Positions 8,747-18,760 of a stretch of 64,000 nt of DNA are shown here, in pieces. Each line of letters begins with the position of its first letter. Position 1 is the stretch's first letter. The notes beneath the pieces were generated by a model, which was given only the letters and a program-made list of their open reading frames with translations, made no database searches and had not been told where the DNA came from. Source of the stretch: Lysinibacillus pakistanensis (GTDB taxonomy: Bacteria; Bacillota; Bacilli; Bacillales_A; Planococcaceae); contig BBDJ01000016.1 of the NCBI GenBank assembly GCA_001312325.1, positions 1 through 64,000 on the forward strand. Reading direction: 5' to 3'. Position numbers and translations under genes: made by a program.

Positions 8747-9682
8747 ATGGGGAATAAGATTAGTAAAAAAAGAAAGAATATTGAGGTATTGCATTTTTGC
8801 GCTTTTTATACTTTATATCATTATTTTGCTTCGTATTACGCTTTTTAAACAAGCAAGCATGTATAACTTATTCGCCGCCATTGGTGCAAGTGAGCGGACA
8901 ATAAGTATCATTCCTTTCAAGTCAATTTTTGATATGATTAGTTCTGACATTTCATTAATGCGAATTTTGGAAAATGTACTTGGGAATATTATTATTTTCA
9001 TTCCTTTTGGCTTACTACTACCAATTATTTTGAAAAAGGAATATAAGAATATTGTTTTGTGCGGTATTATTTTTAGTGCCTTTATCGAAATAATACAGTT
9101 TATTTTTGGATTAGGAAGCACAGATATCGATGATTTACTATTAAACACAATAGGAGTCATCATCGGATATCTGTTGTTTATAACGATAAAGAACAAAGCA
9201 AAATCAAATTTATTATTTCTTGTTTTCGTAACAGTGTTAGTATTTATATCAGGAAGTATTACCTTGGGCATTTTGTTTGTAAACAATACGGATTTATTTT
9301 TAATATCTCCAAAGGAAACTACTGTTGAAAACAGAGAACTCGTTCAAGATTTTATCGATACTCCAAATTATCTTAGCGGAAAGTTTGTTGAAGTAAAGGA
9401 TACTGTGCTTACGGTTGAAAAAAGCATTCAAAATGCTACTGAACAGAGGGAATTTTTGGACATTGAAATAACGTCAGAAAGTCGGATATATGTTTGCTAT
9501 GATAAAATAGATTATTTTTTTCAATACAATTTCTGGAGAACATCAACGTTATGAGCAAATATCGTATTCTGATTTTATTTCAAATGAAAGCGGAGCATTT
9601 AGCAAAGATAACAATATTGTTATTTGGAGTTTAGATGGAAAAAAAAGTTGACAGCTTAATTGTAATTGAATGGGTTGAATAA
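8747..9682 (+). CDS. VanZ-family membrane protein (frameshifted)
   Basis: 310 residues after three repairs (A run 8765-8771, T run 9525-9531, A run 9649-9656). ATG 8747 follows GTGGAGGAA. Four or five membrane segments include the VanZ signature region (LGNIIIFIPFGLLLPI, then IEIIQFIFGLGSTDIDDLLLNTIG). A C-terminal extracytoplasmic domain of about 130 residues follows. VanZ proteins give low-level teicoplanin or lipoglycopeptide tolerance in some hosts. It is placed 115 bp after the kinase, so it is probably the output gene of the cluster. Confidence 0.82.
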
Positions 9683-9758
9683 CCAAATGGCTACCGAATG
9701 CTGTAAAAATTCATGAATAATTTATTATACAATGAAAGAATTATATATTAGTTTTTTA

Positions 9759-9800
9759 AAAACGGATTTGAAGGATATACAGCAAATCCGTTTCTTTTTA
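9759..9800 (+). terminator. rho-independent terminator of the VanRSZ cluster
   Basis: AACGGATTTG, 12-base loop, CAAATCCGTT then CTTTTTA. Confidence 0.75.
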
Positions 9801-9904
9801 TTTGATAAAAAACCGCCCCTGTTTGGAGTTACAAGATAGAATCCTACTGGAACTGGCAATGATACTTCATCATTCATTTCTGCTATTGAAAAAGCAGGTA
9901 GTTT

Positions 9905-10990
9905 TCATCCGTTTCCTTCCCAAACTATTTTTTTAGCTTCAGCAATAATATCTTTTATTAATAATTCCACGGTTTGACATTGGGCTAATCGTGGACTTTG
10001 ACCAGACCAAAGTGACATGTAATCTTGATTGTTTTCTGCACTAGAAGTCTTTCTAATATCCTGTGTTAAAGTATTTTGAATAGGGAAGTCTGGTAATAAT
10101 TGTTCGTGTTTTTGCATTTCTAAAATAAATTTATTTTCTAGTCCTCTTGCCCATTTTCCTGAAAATGAACGAGTTAAAACGGTTTGATCTTCGGAAGCAT
10201 TTAGGATGGCTTCTTTATGCATCTTATGTGCGCCACTTTCAAAGCAAGTCAAGAAAGCTGTACCCATTTGCACGCCCTGTGCTCCTAAGCAAAGAGAAGC
10301 ATTTAACCCTCTTCCGTCCATAATTCCTCCAGCAGCAACAACAGGAATGCGTACATTATCAACTACCTGAGGAATCAATGACATTAAACCGATCAAACTT
10401 TCTGTAGGTTTATTGATAAAATTTCCACGATGCCCACCAGCTTCACTACCTTGAACAACAACAATATCCATTCCTGCTTTTTCATTTTCGATTGCTTCTC
10501 TAACAGTTGTAGCAGTTCCTATTAGAATAATGTTAGATTGTTTTAATTCAACAATCATTTCTTTAGAAGGAATACCAAAAGTAAAAGAGCAAATAGGAAC
10601 CTTTTCTTCAATAACAACTTTAATTTGTTCAATAAATGTTTCAAAAATATCATTTAAACTAGGAATTTCAAAACTATCTTTTGGTTGTAAATTCAATTGC
10701 TGACGGATAGGGTTTAAGCTACGGTTAGCGGTTTTAACTTCATTCTCTGTCACATTAAATTCGTTTGGAACAAATAAATTAACCCCAAAAGGATTTGACG
10801 TTAACTCCTTTATTTCCTTTATTTGTGCTCCCATTTGAATTGGTGTCATATAACCAGCACCAATCATTCCTAAACACCCAGCATTTGAAACCTCAGCAAC
10901 TAAGTTTGAAGTGGTTACTCCGCCAGCCATTGGAGCTTGTATAATCGGATACTCAACTTTCAAAAGTTCTGTTAAGTTATTATTTAACAT
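9905..10990 (-). CDS. nitronate monooxygenase (2-nitropropane dioxygenase family)
   Basis: Intact, 361 residues from ATG 10990 (MLNNNLTELLKVEYPIIQAP) after AGAGGTG; the upstream in-frame ATG is less well placed. FMN-dependent TIM barrel with IIQAPMAGG at the start, GSEAGGHRG near residue 183, PVVAAGGIMDGRGL for the phosphate-binding loop and GAQGVQMGTAF. The enzyme oxidises nitronates such as propionate-3-nitronate to aldehyde and nitrite. It is a lone gene transcribed against the VanRSZ cluster. Confidence 0.92.
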   Translation of the reverse strand: MLNNNLTELLKVEYPIIQAPMAGGVTTSNLVAEVSNAGCLGMIGAGYMTPIQMGAQIKEIKELTSNPFGVNLFVPNEFNVTENEVKTANRSLNPIRQQLNLQPKDSFEIPSLNDIFETFIEQIKVVIEEKVPICSFTFGIPSKEMIVELKQSNIILIGTATTVREAIENEKAGMDIVVVQGSEAGGHRGNFINKPTESLIGLMSLIPQVVDNVRIPVVAAGGIMDGRGLNASLCLGAQGVQMGTAFLTCFESGAHKMHKEAILNASEDQTVLTRSFSGKWARGLENKFILEMQKHEQLLPDFPIQNTLTQDIRKTSSAENNQDYMSLWSGQSPRLAQCQTVELLIKDIIAEAKKIVWEGNG

Positions 10991-11317
10991 GATTTCACAC
11001 CTCTTTGTTATTTTCATTTAGTATTCTCTTAGATTTCTAAACTTCCTCTCAAATTGAATTCAATTTTGTTTTAAGTCTTTGTTAAAAATATTAACCTTCA
11101 CAAAAGGGTAGGATATTTAAATCATATTACTTTTTTGTCAGAGGGTATAATCCTTAATAATGATATTTGATATCACAATTATTGATAGCTAAAGTTTCAA
11201 GGAATTTTTTTCAACTGCGATTCAGTAGCGTAGACGTAAATAATAGGTAAGCCCAGGTGTTCATGAAATGTGGGTACTTGTTTTATTGTTTATTTAAATG
11301 AACAAAAATTGTTTTTG

Positions 11318-11346
11318 TTTACAAATTAATAAACATATTATATATT
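11318..11346 (+). promoter_or_regulatory. sigma-A promoter of the DUF2087 regulator gene
   Basis: TTTACA at 11318-11323 and TATATT at 11341-11346, spacer exactly 17. The rest of 10991-11317 is AT-rich with no gene seen. Confidence 0.55.
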
Positions 11347-11380
11347 GTTTATAAATAATGGCTATGGAGAGGTTTTGCTT

Positions 11381-12128
11381 GTGAATATAAATGATTTGAC
11401 AATAGAGGAATTATCTAATGGTTTTGTAAACAAGGGGGAAGCATATGAATGTTTATTTTGTAAAAAAACATTTGATGCTGAAGAAGTATTCAAAATAAAT
11501 GATCGTTTTTTTTACAGCTAAAAAAGCTTTACAGCTCCATATTGAGAAAGAACATGGCTCTGTGTTTGAAGCTTTAATTCAATTGGATAAGAAATACACG
11601 GGGTTATCAGATATTCAAACGGAATTACTTAAGCTATTTGCAACAGGAGCACCAGATAAAGAAATTATAAAAAACACTTCTGCAAATAGCATTTCAACGA
11701 TTCGGCAACATCGATTTAAATTAAAAGAAAAAGAAAGGCAAGCAAAAGTTTTTCTAGCGATTATACAGGCTTTAGAAACAACAAAGGTATACGAGCCTAT
11801 TCATAAGGGGGCAACTCAGGTGGATGAGCGTTATGCAATTACAGTAGAAGAGAAAGAAAAAGTATTAGCTACGTATTTTAAAAATGGCTTAGATGGTTCT
11901 ATTGAAAGCTTTCCAAGTAAGGAAAAGAGGAAAATAATTTTACTGAAACATATTGTAATGAAGTTTGAGGTAGGTCATAAATATAGCGAACAAGAAGTAA
12001 ATGAAATTTTAAAGCCTATTTATAGTGATTATGTTTCCATTAGAAGATATTTAATCGAATATGGTTTTTTTAGAGCGAAGCGACGATTGTACAATGTATT
12101 GGGTGAAAGAAGATTAAAGAGATTCTAA
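11381..12128 (+). CDS. DUF2087 transcriptional regulator with N-terminal zinc finger (frameshifted)
   Basis: 248 residues after trimming the T run 11506-11513 from 8 to 7. GTG 11381 follows GGAGAGG. Residues 23-60 carry a C2H2-type pattern (ECLFCKKTF ... LQLHIEKEHG). The middle (LSDIQTELLKLFATG..DKEI...TS..TIRQHRFKLKEKERQAK) looks like a LuxR/sigma-4 HTH. The C-terminus (FPSKEKRKIILLKHIV..FE.G..YSEQEVNEIL) is the DUF2087 domain. Likely a DNA-binding regulator; the signal is unknown. Confidence 0.78.
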
Positions 12129-12303
12129 GGTATAGTTGATAGACCTTGGTGTTTTCAAATAACCATACAGGGTGACAAGATGGATAAATAAAAACTTTAT
12201 GAAGTTAGAACTTTAATATTTTTGGTGATTATAGGGCAGGTTAATGAAACAAATATGTGTTTGAAAATATTCTGATTAATAGGATTGATGGAGGTATAAA
12301 CAA

Positions 12304-13078
12304 ATGATTAAAGTACCAAAAGCACATTTTAATATTATAAAGAAGAAAATGAAAGAAGCGCCAACATTTGTATTTAGTGTATTAGATTCTACTATTAAAG
12401 GTACTGTACATGCAGATTCTACTAATTATAAATCTCTTTTTATTCAAACGGATTCAGGATTGTCTTATGTTGCAGGGCAATTAACTGATGAGCTATTTCT
12501 TAAGAATTTAGTTAGAGTTTTTGAGGCATCAGTAAATCAAGGGAAAAGATTTACATTATTTTCTACTACTTCGGCTTGGAGTTGTGCAATTGAAAATCTC
12601 CTCGACATGAAAGTAAGAAAAATACAACGTTATGCTTTTTCTTTTGATTTAATGACCTATAAAAATAGAAAAAGAAATGACATTAGCGAGTATGATATAA
12701 CAATAATTAATCAAAATCTGATTGAACATTGTTTAGAATTTGATAAAAAAATACTATGACGAATATTGGGATTCTATTGATAACTTCCTTGAAAATGGAA
12801 TTGGTTTTTGCGTGAAGGATAAAGAGAGGGTTATTAGTGAAGGCGTTTCAATATTTAAATCTAAAAATTATGCCGAAATAGATATAATCACCGACTCGAA
12901 TTACAGAGGGAAAGGGTTAGCAAGTGTTGTTGCTGAGCAATTTATAGATTATTGCCTATCCGAAAATATTCAACCACGCTGGGATTGTGATGTTGATAAT
13001 AGTGCTTCAATTAATTTAGCTAGTAAATTAGGTTTTATAAATCCTGAAAAATATGATGTCTATACTATTAAAATATAG
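12304..13078 (+). CDS. GNAT acetyltransferase, PF12746-like (frameshifted)
   Basis: 257 residues after trimming the A run near 12745. The N-terminal half holds a family-specific domain. The C-terminal half has the acetyl-CoA binding segment (IDIITDSNYRGKGLASVVAEQFIDYC) and NSASINLASKLGF. This two-part layout and length fit the GNAT_acetyltran group. ATG 12304 follows GGAGGTATAA. Substrate unknown. Confidence 0.8.
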
Positions 13079-13133
13079 TTCATTATCCTTCTTCAACTTC
13101 CAAAAGAACTTAATCATCTTTCATTTTCTGTGG

Positions 13134-13224
13134 TGAAGTACCGGTTTTTACGTTTTATTCATGGTTAATGGAATCCTTCAGTTAATTAATCCGTAAAACC
13201 ACTTCATGATGGATGTTTTTTTTG
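13134..13224 (+). terminator. long inverted repeat with T tail
   Basis: TGAAGTACCGGTTTTTACG pairs imperfectly with CGTAAAACC-ACTTCA about 40 bases later, followed by T8. A terminator or a decayed repeat element. Confidence 0.35.
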
Positions 13225-13323
13225 CTTGTTATTAATGCATAAAGGACAATGAGTACAGAGAAAGTAATGCGCGGGGATGTGAATAGGTGATTTAATTATA
13301 CTAATAACATAGGAGAGTTAAGT

Positions 13324-13796
13324 ATGTTTACCTTGATTAAAAACGATATAAAATTTATGGATATAGAAAAGGAAATTATGAACTCGAATATCGAATATAA
13401 TTTAATTGCATATGATAAACAGGTTTTTGAGAATGAGGATATTATAGAAACATTTAAAGAAGCTGATAAATTACAAATTAAGAGATATTTAGTAAAAAAA
13501 AGATGAAGTATATATAGCCATTTTGGATTACGGTATGTCAAGTCCTCGTCATCAAAAACCTTGGTTAAGTTTACTGGCCCTACATAAAAAAATATCAAGG
13601 TTTAGGATATGCTAAAAACATATATATAACTTATGAAGAATTAATGAAAGACCAACAAGTTGACTGTATTCAAATAGCGGTTCATTCCACGAATGAGAAA
13701 GCCTTAAAATTCTGGACTTCACTTGGCTTTATTAAATTTAATGAGAGAACTTATGAGAGTAAAGTAATCTTTAGTTTTGAGAAGAAATTAAGTTAG
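13324..13796 (+). CDS. GNAT acetyltransferase (frameshifted)
   Basis: 156 residues after trimming A runs near 13494-13501 and 13586-13592. ATG 13324 follows AGGAGAG. The acetyl-CoA motif is KYQGLGYAKNIYITYEEL; the end STNEKALKFWTSLGF is typical of the fold. Substrate unknown; next to another GNAT but with its own start signals. Confidence 0.75.
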
Positions 13797-14022
13797 TAAT
13801 GTAACCAACACAATTAATGGTTAAGGATTAAATTGAGAAGGGGGAATTAGTTTTTTTCTTAATACTTATAGACCTTTTTATTCTACGGAAAAAAGGTAAT
13901 TCTTATTTTTCTAATAATATTACTTATTTTTATGGAAAAACACACTATTTTTGTTTGGTTTTTGACTTCATTGATTTCAATTGCTAAAATAATACCTTAT
14001 TAAGCTGAGTAGGGAGAGAATA

Positions 14023-14771
14023 ATGAAAAAATTATTGATTGTGTGACTAGCAGCATTTGTATTTGCGGTAGTAAATCCAACAAAATCAGAAGCGAAAGTG
14101 ATGTATGATGGAGCAGAGGTTGTAAAAGGGCAAACAGGAAAAATGACCTTTAAAAAAGACATCAAGGTATACAAGAAAAATTCAGAGGGTACGTTTGATT
14201 CTTTAATGGTTAAGCGAAATAATTTTTTTTAAAACGTATGAAATTGAGAAATATGATGGCAAAACATTCTATCAAATGGGGCAATATCGGGTACAAGCAA
14301 CGGATTTGGTAGTTTTTAAAGAAGTGCCAATAAAAATTCGTTCATCTTTCTATAACGAACCAACTTATATTATTATTAATCGTGATGGTATTTATAGTCA
14401 CGGATCATACGGATTTAACTACAGAAGTAGATGGGGTATTTCTTTCTTGGATACAAACAGTGGACAACTGCTGGAGTATTGCGAGAGTGATGATGGTAGT
14501 TGGATGAAGTGTTATCAGTATCCTGGTACAGATCTTAAAATCGCTGAGACTATACATAGTAAATCCGGAGAACGTTTTGAGTTAACAAACGATGCAGGTG
14601 GGAAAAGGACTCCATTAGATGGAGCTAAATCTGAAACAATGTATGAAAAGGGAAGCGTTTTTTTCATCGTTAGGTACTGAAATTAATGGTTATCTAGAAG
14701 TATTAAATGAATCCGACTCAAAAATTTCTTGGCTTCCGGTGAATTTATTAAAGCCAAGTGGAGATAATTGA
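14023..14771 (+). pseudogene. secreted SH3-like protein with nonsense codon in the signal peptide
   Basis: Repairing T runs near 14222-14229 and 14659-14665 gives 248 codons. ATG 14023 follows AGGGAGAG. The signal peptide MKKLLIV-stop-LAAFVFAV contains TGA at codon 8, a substitution outside any homopolymer. The mature part (FKKDIKVYKK...YEIEKYDGKTFYQMGQYRV) resembles an SH3-like wall-associated domain. No known family assigned. Either a true nonsense mutation or a base error. Confidence 0.55.
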
Positions 14772-14789
14772 TAGATTATGAATTTTATT

Positions 14790-14817
14790 TAGCTCTCTTA
14801 TTTAGGGGGGCTATTTT
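14790..14817 (+). terminator. terminator after the secreted protein gene
   Basis: AGCTCTCT pairs with AGGGGGGCT around a short loop, followed by ATTTT. Confidence 0.45.
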
Positions 14818-14988
14818 AAGGTAGACATGTGGATAGGATGTTTGTCGATGGCTTTGGTTGAATAAACAATAGCAGACTATGTTGTGGAAGGGTAAATGGA
14901 AATAATTGTTCAAATGAAAGTGGTAAGAGGGTATTATTGAATTACAAAGCAGATTAATGGAAGTGAAGTATGACCTAATAGCTTAAGT

Positions 14989-15075
14989 ATGAAGCGTATA
15001 GTTATAGTTGGTATAGCAGTAATTTGATTGATTTTATTAGCTATGTTGTTTTTAACAGCAGGATCACCAACTTAA
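14989..15075 (+). pseudogene. short hydrophobic signal-anchor remnant
   Basis: Reads MKRIVIVGIAVI, TGA, LILLAMLFLTAGSPT. It looks like the start of a lost exported protein. The rest of 14772-15146 has no support for genes. Confidence 0.25.
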
Positions 15076-15146
15076 GTTATATTGTGCAGGTTAGTTCAAT
15101 AAGGACATTGAATAAATCAATAAAAATAATATTAAAGAGGGATAAT

Positions 15147-15404
15147 ATGGAGCACTTTAAAATTGTAAAAGAAGTAATTGATAGTTGGGATCCGAAGCAA
15201 TTTTTACATCATACACCTGACGATGAATATAACCCAGAAATAAGACTTATTGTAGAACTATTACCAACAGCAACTTCTGTTGAAAAATTAGCTGTTGTGA
15301 TACATGAGGTCTTTGTAAAAATGTTTTCGGTTGATGAAGTATATTCGGTTAATAATTGTTATCCAAGTGCGGTGAAAATTTGGAACAAAATCAATAAAAG
15401 TTAA
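15147..15404 (+). CDS. DUF1871 family protein
   Basis: Intact, 85 residues. ATG 15147 after AAAGAGGG is chosen over an upstream in-frame start that lacks a ribosome binding site. It reads KIVKEVIDSWDPKQFL...DDEYNPEIR..IVELLP...SVEKLAVVIHEVF, the DUF1871 (YugE-like) pattern. Cytosolic, helical; function unknown in the family. Confidence 0.85.
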   Translation: MEHFKIVKEVIDSWDPKQFLHHTPDDEYNPEIRLIVELLPTATSVEKLAVVIHEVFVKMFSVDEVYSVNNCYPSAVKIWNKINKS

Positions 15405-15450
15405 TTTACAAAAAAATGATTTCGCGCCAACTATGCAGGAGGAGTGATGA

Positions 15451-15774
15451 ATGCGGTTTTGGTTCCACTTCGTGTCCAAACACCTACCGAATGAAGATAA
15501 AGCCTCCGACAGATGTTATGGATTTTTGAATTGGGCAGGCACAATTCAAAATCGTTTTTCACAAGGTTTAACAACTTTTTTTATAGGAAACTGCAAATAC
15601 CTAAAGACTGAAGAGGGTTCTTTACAATGTGTGGATAATAACAAAAAAAGATTGAAGCAATTTGCCCCAATCTCATTCACACATTCCTATGCACAACTTC
15701 TCCGTATTTTATTAGCCCCATTGCAGCCCCATAAGCCCCAATTGGAAGCATTATTTTACATCATATTGCATTAA
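15451..15774 (+). other. doubtful 107-codon ORF
   Basis: An ATG lies a few bases after AGGAGGAG, but the product (MRFWFHFVSKHL...) has no family, unusual composition and no neighbour relation. On the opposite strand 15751-15846 is also open for 31 codons. I see no decisive support for either. Confidence 0.2.
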
Positions 15775-15856
15775 AAGAAATTCGGAAATAATAGCAAAAA
15801 CCTTGATAACACGGTGTTTTGCATAAGAACGGTTATCATTATGCATTTTAACTAAA

Positions 15857-15928
15857 TTAGTTCGTGAAGCATAAAGATGATAAGTAACCTAACATTAATA
15901 AAAGACCAATACCCATTGCGATTTCCAT
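15857..15928 (-). CDS. 23-residue hydrophobic peptide
   Basis: A full AAAGGAGG ribosome binding site 7 bases before ATG 15928; product MEIAMGIGLLLMLGYLSSL plus CFTN. A single membrane-spanning peptide of unknown role. The strong translation signal is the main support. Confidence 0.45.
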   Translation of the reverse strand: MEIAMGIGLLLMLGYLSSLCFTN

Positions 15929-16168
15929 GCTTGTACCTCCTTTTAAAAAAACGACACTTTTATCTGAAATACTTCATCTTCCAGTAAGTGCAACATTGCT
16001 TTAACTTACATTCATAGGCGACTGATTATTCTACCAGTGCATGAAGTTTAACTTTATACATAAATATTGTACAATGAATTTTAGAAATATGAAACCTTTT
16101 ATTAGCTTGTACGTATATATTAGTAGCAGAATTACCAATTTGTACATAAAGAGAGAAGGTGTTAATTA

Positions 16169-16780
16169 ATGAAGAAGTGGGTTAAAAAGAGTATTGTCAT
16201 CATGGTGGCGTTTTTAACATTTGGATTAATTACGCCAACACATGAGATATGGGAAGCATTTGATTATAATCCTTCCAATCGAGCTTCAATAGGCCCAGAT
16301 CAAGGGACAGGCACTGCCCTTGCAGCAGCACCAGATGACACCCAGATAGTGCAAACAGAAATACAGCAAGACCCAGTTGATTATAATGCGTTGCTTTTAG
16401 ATGCTGCAAAAGAACAATCCTACATAAAGTTCGGCACAAAAATTGGACCAAAAATCAGCAATGAATTTGATGCTGTTATTTTTCCGAAAATGGAGGAAGC
16501 CATTGCGATGACAGTGGCTGGCTTAGATGATTCATCTTTAGCATCCTTAACAATCTCAGAAAGACCAAGTGGGAATTATGGAGAAAAAAATCTTTAATAT
16601 CATTAATAATGAAACGGGTAATGATTTAATTCGCTTCCATGTGCGAACTGAAAAAAAGACCACAGGAAGGCTATTATTATAACTTCCATTACCACAGTGC
16701 CGAGGATAACTTTATGGCACACTACAATTTAGGGGATATCTATTGGGAAAAAAAATACTCCTCCAAAATGGTTGTCATAA
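16169..16780 (+). CDS. ypjP: YpjP-like protein (frameshifted)
   Basis: 202 residues after three repairs (A runs near 16587, 16650 and 16748-16755). N-terminal signal/membrane segment (VKKSIVIMVAFLTFGLI), proline/alanine-rich linker, then the conserved part RFHVRTEKRP, YYYNFHYHSAEDNF and the end DIYWEKNTPPKWLS, as in YpjP. Function unknown in the family. Its last 37 bases are the core of the prophage attachment site and are rebuilt in full on this side, so integration leaves the gene intact. Confidence 0.85.
16744..16780 (+). repeat. attL: 37-bp attachment core in the ypjP 3' end
   Basis: Identical over 37 bases to 32232-32268, with different sequence on both outer flanks. It contains the ypjP stop codon. 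Its position next to an integrase fits a site-specific integration core. Confidence 0.9.
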
Positions 16781-16788
16781 AAATTTTG

Positions 16789-16820
16789 AAACACTCGTAA
16801 AAAAATACGAGTGTTTTTTT
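16789..16820 (+). terminator. strong hairpin terminator inside the prophage left end
   Basis: AAACACTCGTA, short A loop, TACGAGTGTTTTTTT. It would end both ypjP and, in reverse, the integrase transcript. Confidence 0.8.
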
Positions 16821-16885
16821 CTTTGTAAACATTGATATATCAAGCTTTGCAGAAGTTTACTAAGTTATTGAATTATGACACAGTT

Positions 16886-18019
16886 CTAACGGAGTAGGGG
16901 AGAGAAAAACGTGTACCCCAAAATGTACCCCAATTTCATCATTTTTTTGATTTCTTTAGTTTTTTCAAATGAACTCAGGTTAATAATTTCATCCATAAGA
17001 TTAGATGCATGTACCTCATCTTTTGCAAATGAATGTGCATAAACTTTGTAAATTGTTTCTGGAGTATCACCAACTAGAGCAGCAACCGTAGAAACTGGAA
17101 TATTATTAGATAATTGTATCGTCACAAATGTGTGCCGCAAGAAATGGGGTGTAAAGTAAGTAATATTTTCTCTTTCGCACATCAAATCAATAATGCGTTT
17201 CAAATAACGTTCACCAATTGGCTCACCAGCATAGGTAATGATCACATGTCCTTCTGGATTCCTAAACTTATAGGTTTCCATTATTTCCTCGTACCATTTT
17301 CGATAATCAAGTAAAATATTTTTGATACTTTCATTCATTGGAAATTTCCTATAACTATTTTTTTTGTTTTAGGGGACCTCGAACCAAAGCGATCCTTAGT
17401 TTTGTTTATATGAATTAAATTATTTTCAAAATCAATATCTGTTTCCCATTGTAAAGCCCTTAATTCACCAACACGCATTCCTGTTAAAAATAATAGGCTC
17501 AAACAAGTATAATGAGTTATTTTGTATTTAGTACGTGCGATTTCTAGTATTTCTGTTACCTCATTAATAGTAAGTGCGTTTCGTTTAATACTTTCACTAG
17601 CATTTTCCAAATTAGGAGAGGTGAATCTTTTCCTATCTAAAAATTCATTTTTAATAGCGAATGAAAAAAATAGCATTTACTCGTCTATATATATTTAAAA
17701 GAGTACCTTCTTTAAATCCTTCATTTATCAAAGGATCGATTAATTCTCTTTGTATTATCAAGTTATTCACACTTTTTATTTTGAAGCGTCCAATATAATC
17801 TAAAACATATTTATTCATCACATAAATATGATTTCTTTCAGAAGTTGGCTTCCAATTCGTTTTATTAGCTTCAATATATATTTCATTCAGTTGTTCAACT
17901 GTTAAATTATCATTTTCAACAAAACTCGCATTTTCATCTAATATTGCAGCCTTTACTTCAATTAATGCTCGTTCAGCTTTTTCGATCGTATCAAAGTTTC
18001 GTTTGAACCCGTGGAACAA
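16886..18019 (-). pseudogene. phage tyrosine integrase, N-terminally truncated and frameshifted
   Basis: About 376 codons after repair near 17346-17353 and 17664-17670. Core-binding domain (NLTVEQLNEIYIE), then the catalytic domain with the first Arg in LTGMRVGELRALQWE, HFLRHTF (H-x-x-R) and the Tyr in TIYKVYAHS. Only about 15 residues precede the core-binding part; the arm-binding N-terminus is missing because the frame abuts another phage gene at 18011. It sits beside attL as expected for the element's own integrase. Confidence 0.85.
16913..16931 (+). promoter_or_regulatory. paired GTACCCC repeats, candidate integrase arm sites (left)
   Basis: GTACCCC at 16913-16919 and 16925-16931, spaced 12 bases, 133 bp inside attL. 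A matching pair lies 120 bp inside attR. Confidence 0.45.
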
Positions 18020-18250
18020 ATCGAACTGAATTTAGGTGTTCCAATCGATGAAAGTAAACTAGATCCTAACCCAATGGTGAATTTAAATGGCTATGGTCCA
18101 GAAGGTAAGCGTTGTAAACATTGTAAACATCTATTTGCTTGGAAATATGCAGGGACCTATTACAAATGTGGTCAACGACAAAATACAAATGGCGCTGCTA
18201 CATACCAAAGAGTGAATTGGAAAGCTTATAGTAAATTTATAGAACGATAA
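18011..18250 (+). CDS. phage zinc-ribbon-like protein, probably N-terminally cut
   Basis: A 79-codon frame from GTG 18011 reading ...GPEGKRCKHCKHLFAWKYAG, TYYKCGQR, with Cys pairs typical of small zinc-binding phage replication-region proteins. The presumed start touches the truncated integrase, so a deletion joint lies at about 18008-18020. The role is unknown. Confidence 0.5.
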   Translation: MEQIELNLGVPIDESKLDPNPMVNLNGYGPEGKRCKHCKHLFAWKYAGTYYKCGQRQNTNGAATYQRVNWKAYSKFIER

Positions 18251-18311
18251 TATACACGCTGCTGGTAGAACGGCATTAGATTGTTTTAAGAGTGCTAACA
18301 GAAGGGCAAAT

Positions 18312-18709
18312 ATGAACGTACTCAAAATAGAAATACCAGGAGAAGTGCAGGCACACAACAAAGACCACGAGTGACACGAAATGGCACATTCGATCCGAAA
18401 GAATCCAAAGACTATAAATCATTCGTGAGATTGGTAGCTTCGCAAATAGCTCCTGATGAATTAATTACCGAGGAAATAAAACTAAACATCGTTGTTTATC
18501 GCAAGATACCTAAATCATTCAGCAAGAAAAAGCATTTAGCAAGCCGTAGATGGCGTTTTAAGACCAAGCCAGACATCGACAATTTAGTAAAGAGCATTAA
18601 AGACGGTCTAAGTAAGGTTTTATGGTATGACGATAGCCAAGTAACAGAGTTGGTTGCTCGAAAGTTGTATTCAGATAATCCGAGGGCAGAGGTGACGATT
18701 GAATGGTAA
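18312..18709 (+). CDS. rusA: RusA-family Holliday junction resolvase (frameshifted)
   Basis: 131 residues if the CA repeat near 18350 is read one unit shorter; this is a 2-base change and not a homopolymer. MNVLKIEIPGE, then QQRPRVTRNGTF, KTKPDIDNLVKSIKDGL with the catalytic Asp residues, and YDDSQV. RusA cuts recombination intermediates during phage replication. It is followed by a bidirectional terminator. Confidence 0.82.
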
Positions 18710-18730
18710 ATTGGGGGGATTAAAATCAAA

Positions 18731-18760
18731 AACCGGCAGATTAAATCTGCCGGAAAAAAA
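18731..18760. terminator. bidirectional terminator between rusA and SASP gene
   Basis: CCGGCAGATTTAATCTGCCGG flanked by A and T runs, positioned to end both converging genes. Confidence 0.8.

Noticed and set aside
6833..9682. Glycopeptide resistance operon
   Set aside because: Only regulator, kinase and VanZ are present; vanH, vanA and vanX homologues are missing.
14023..14075. TGA in the signal peptide read as selenocysteine
   Set aside because: No selenocysteine insertion element or selenoprotein family; a signal peptide is an implausible place.
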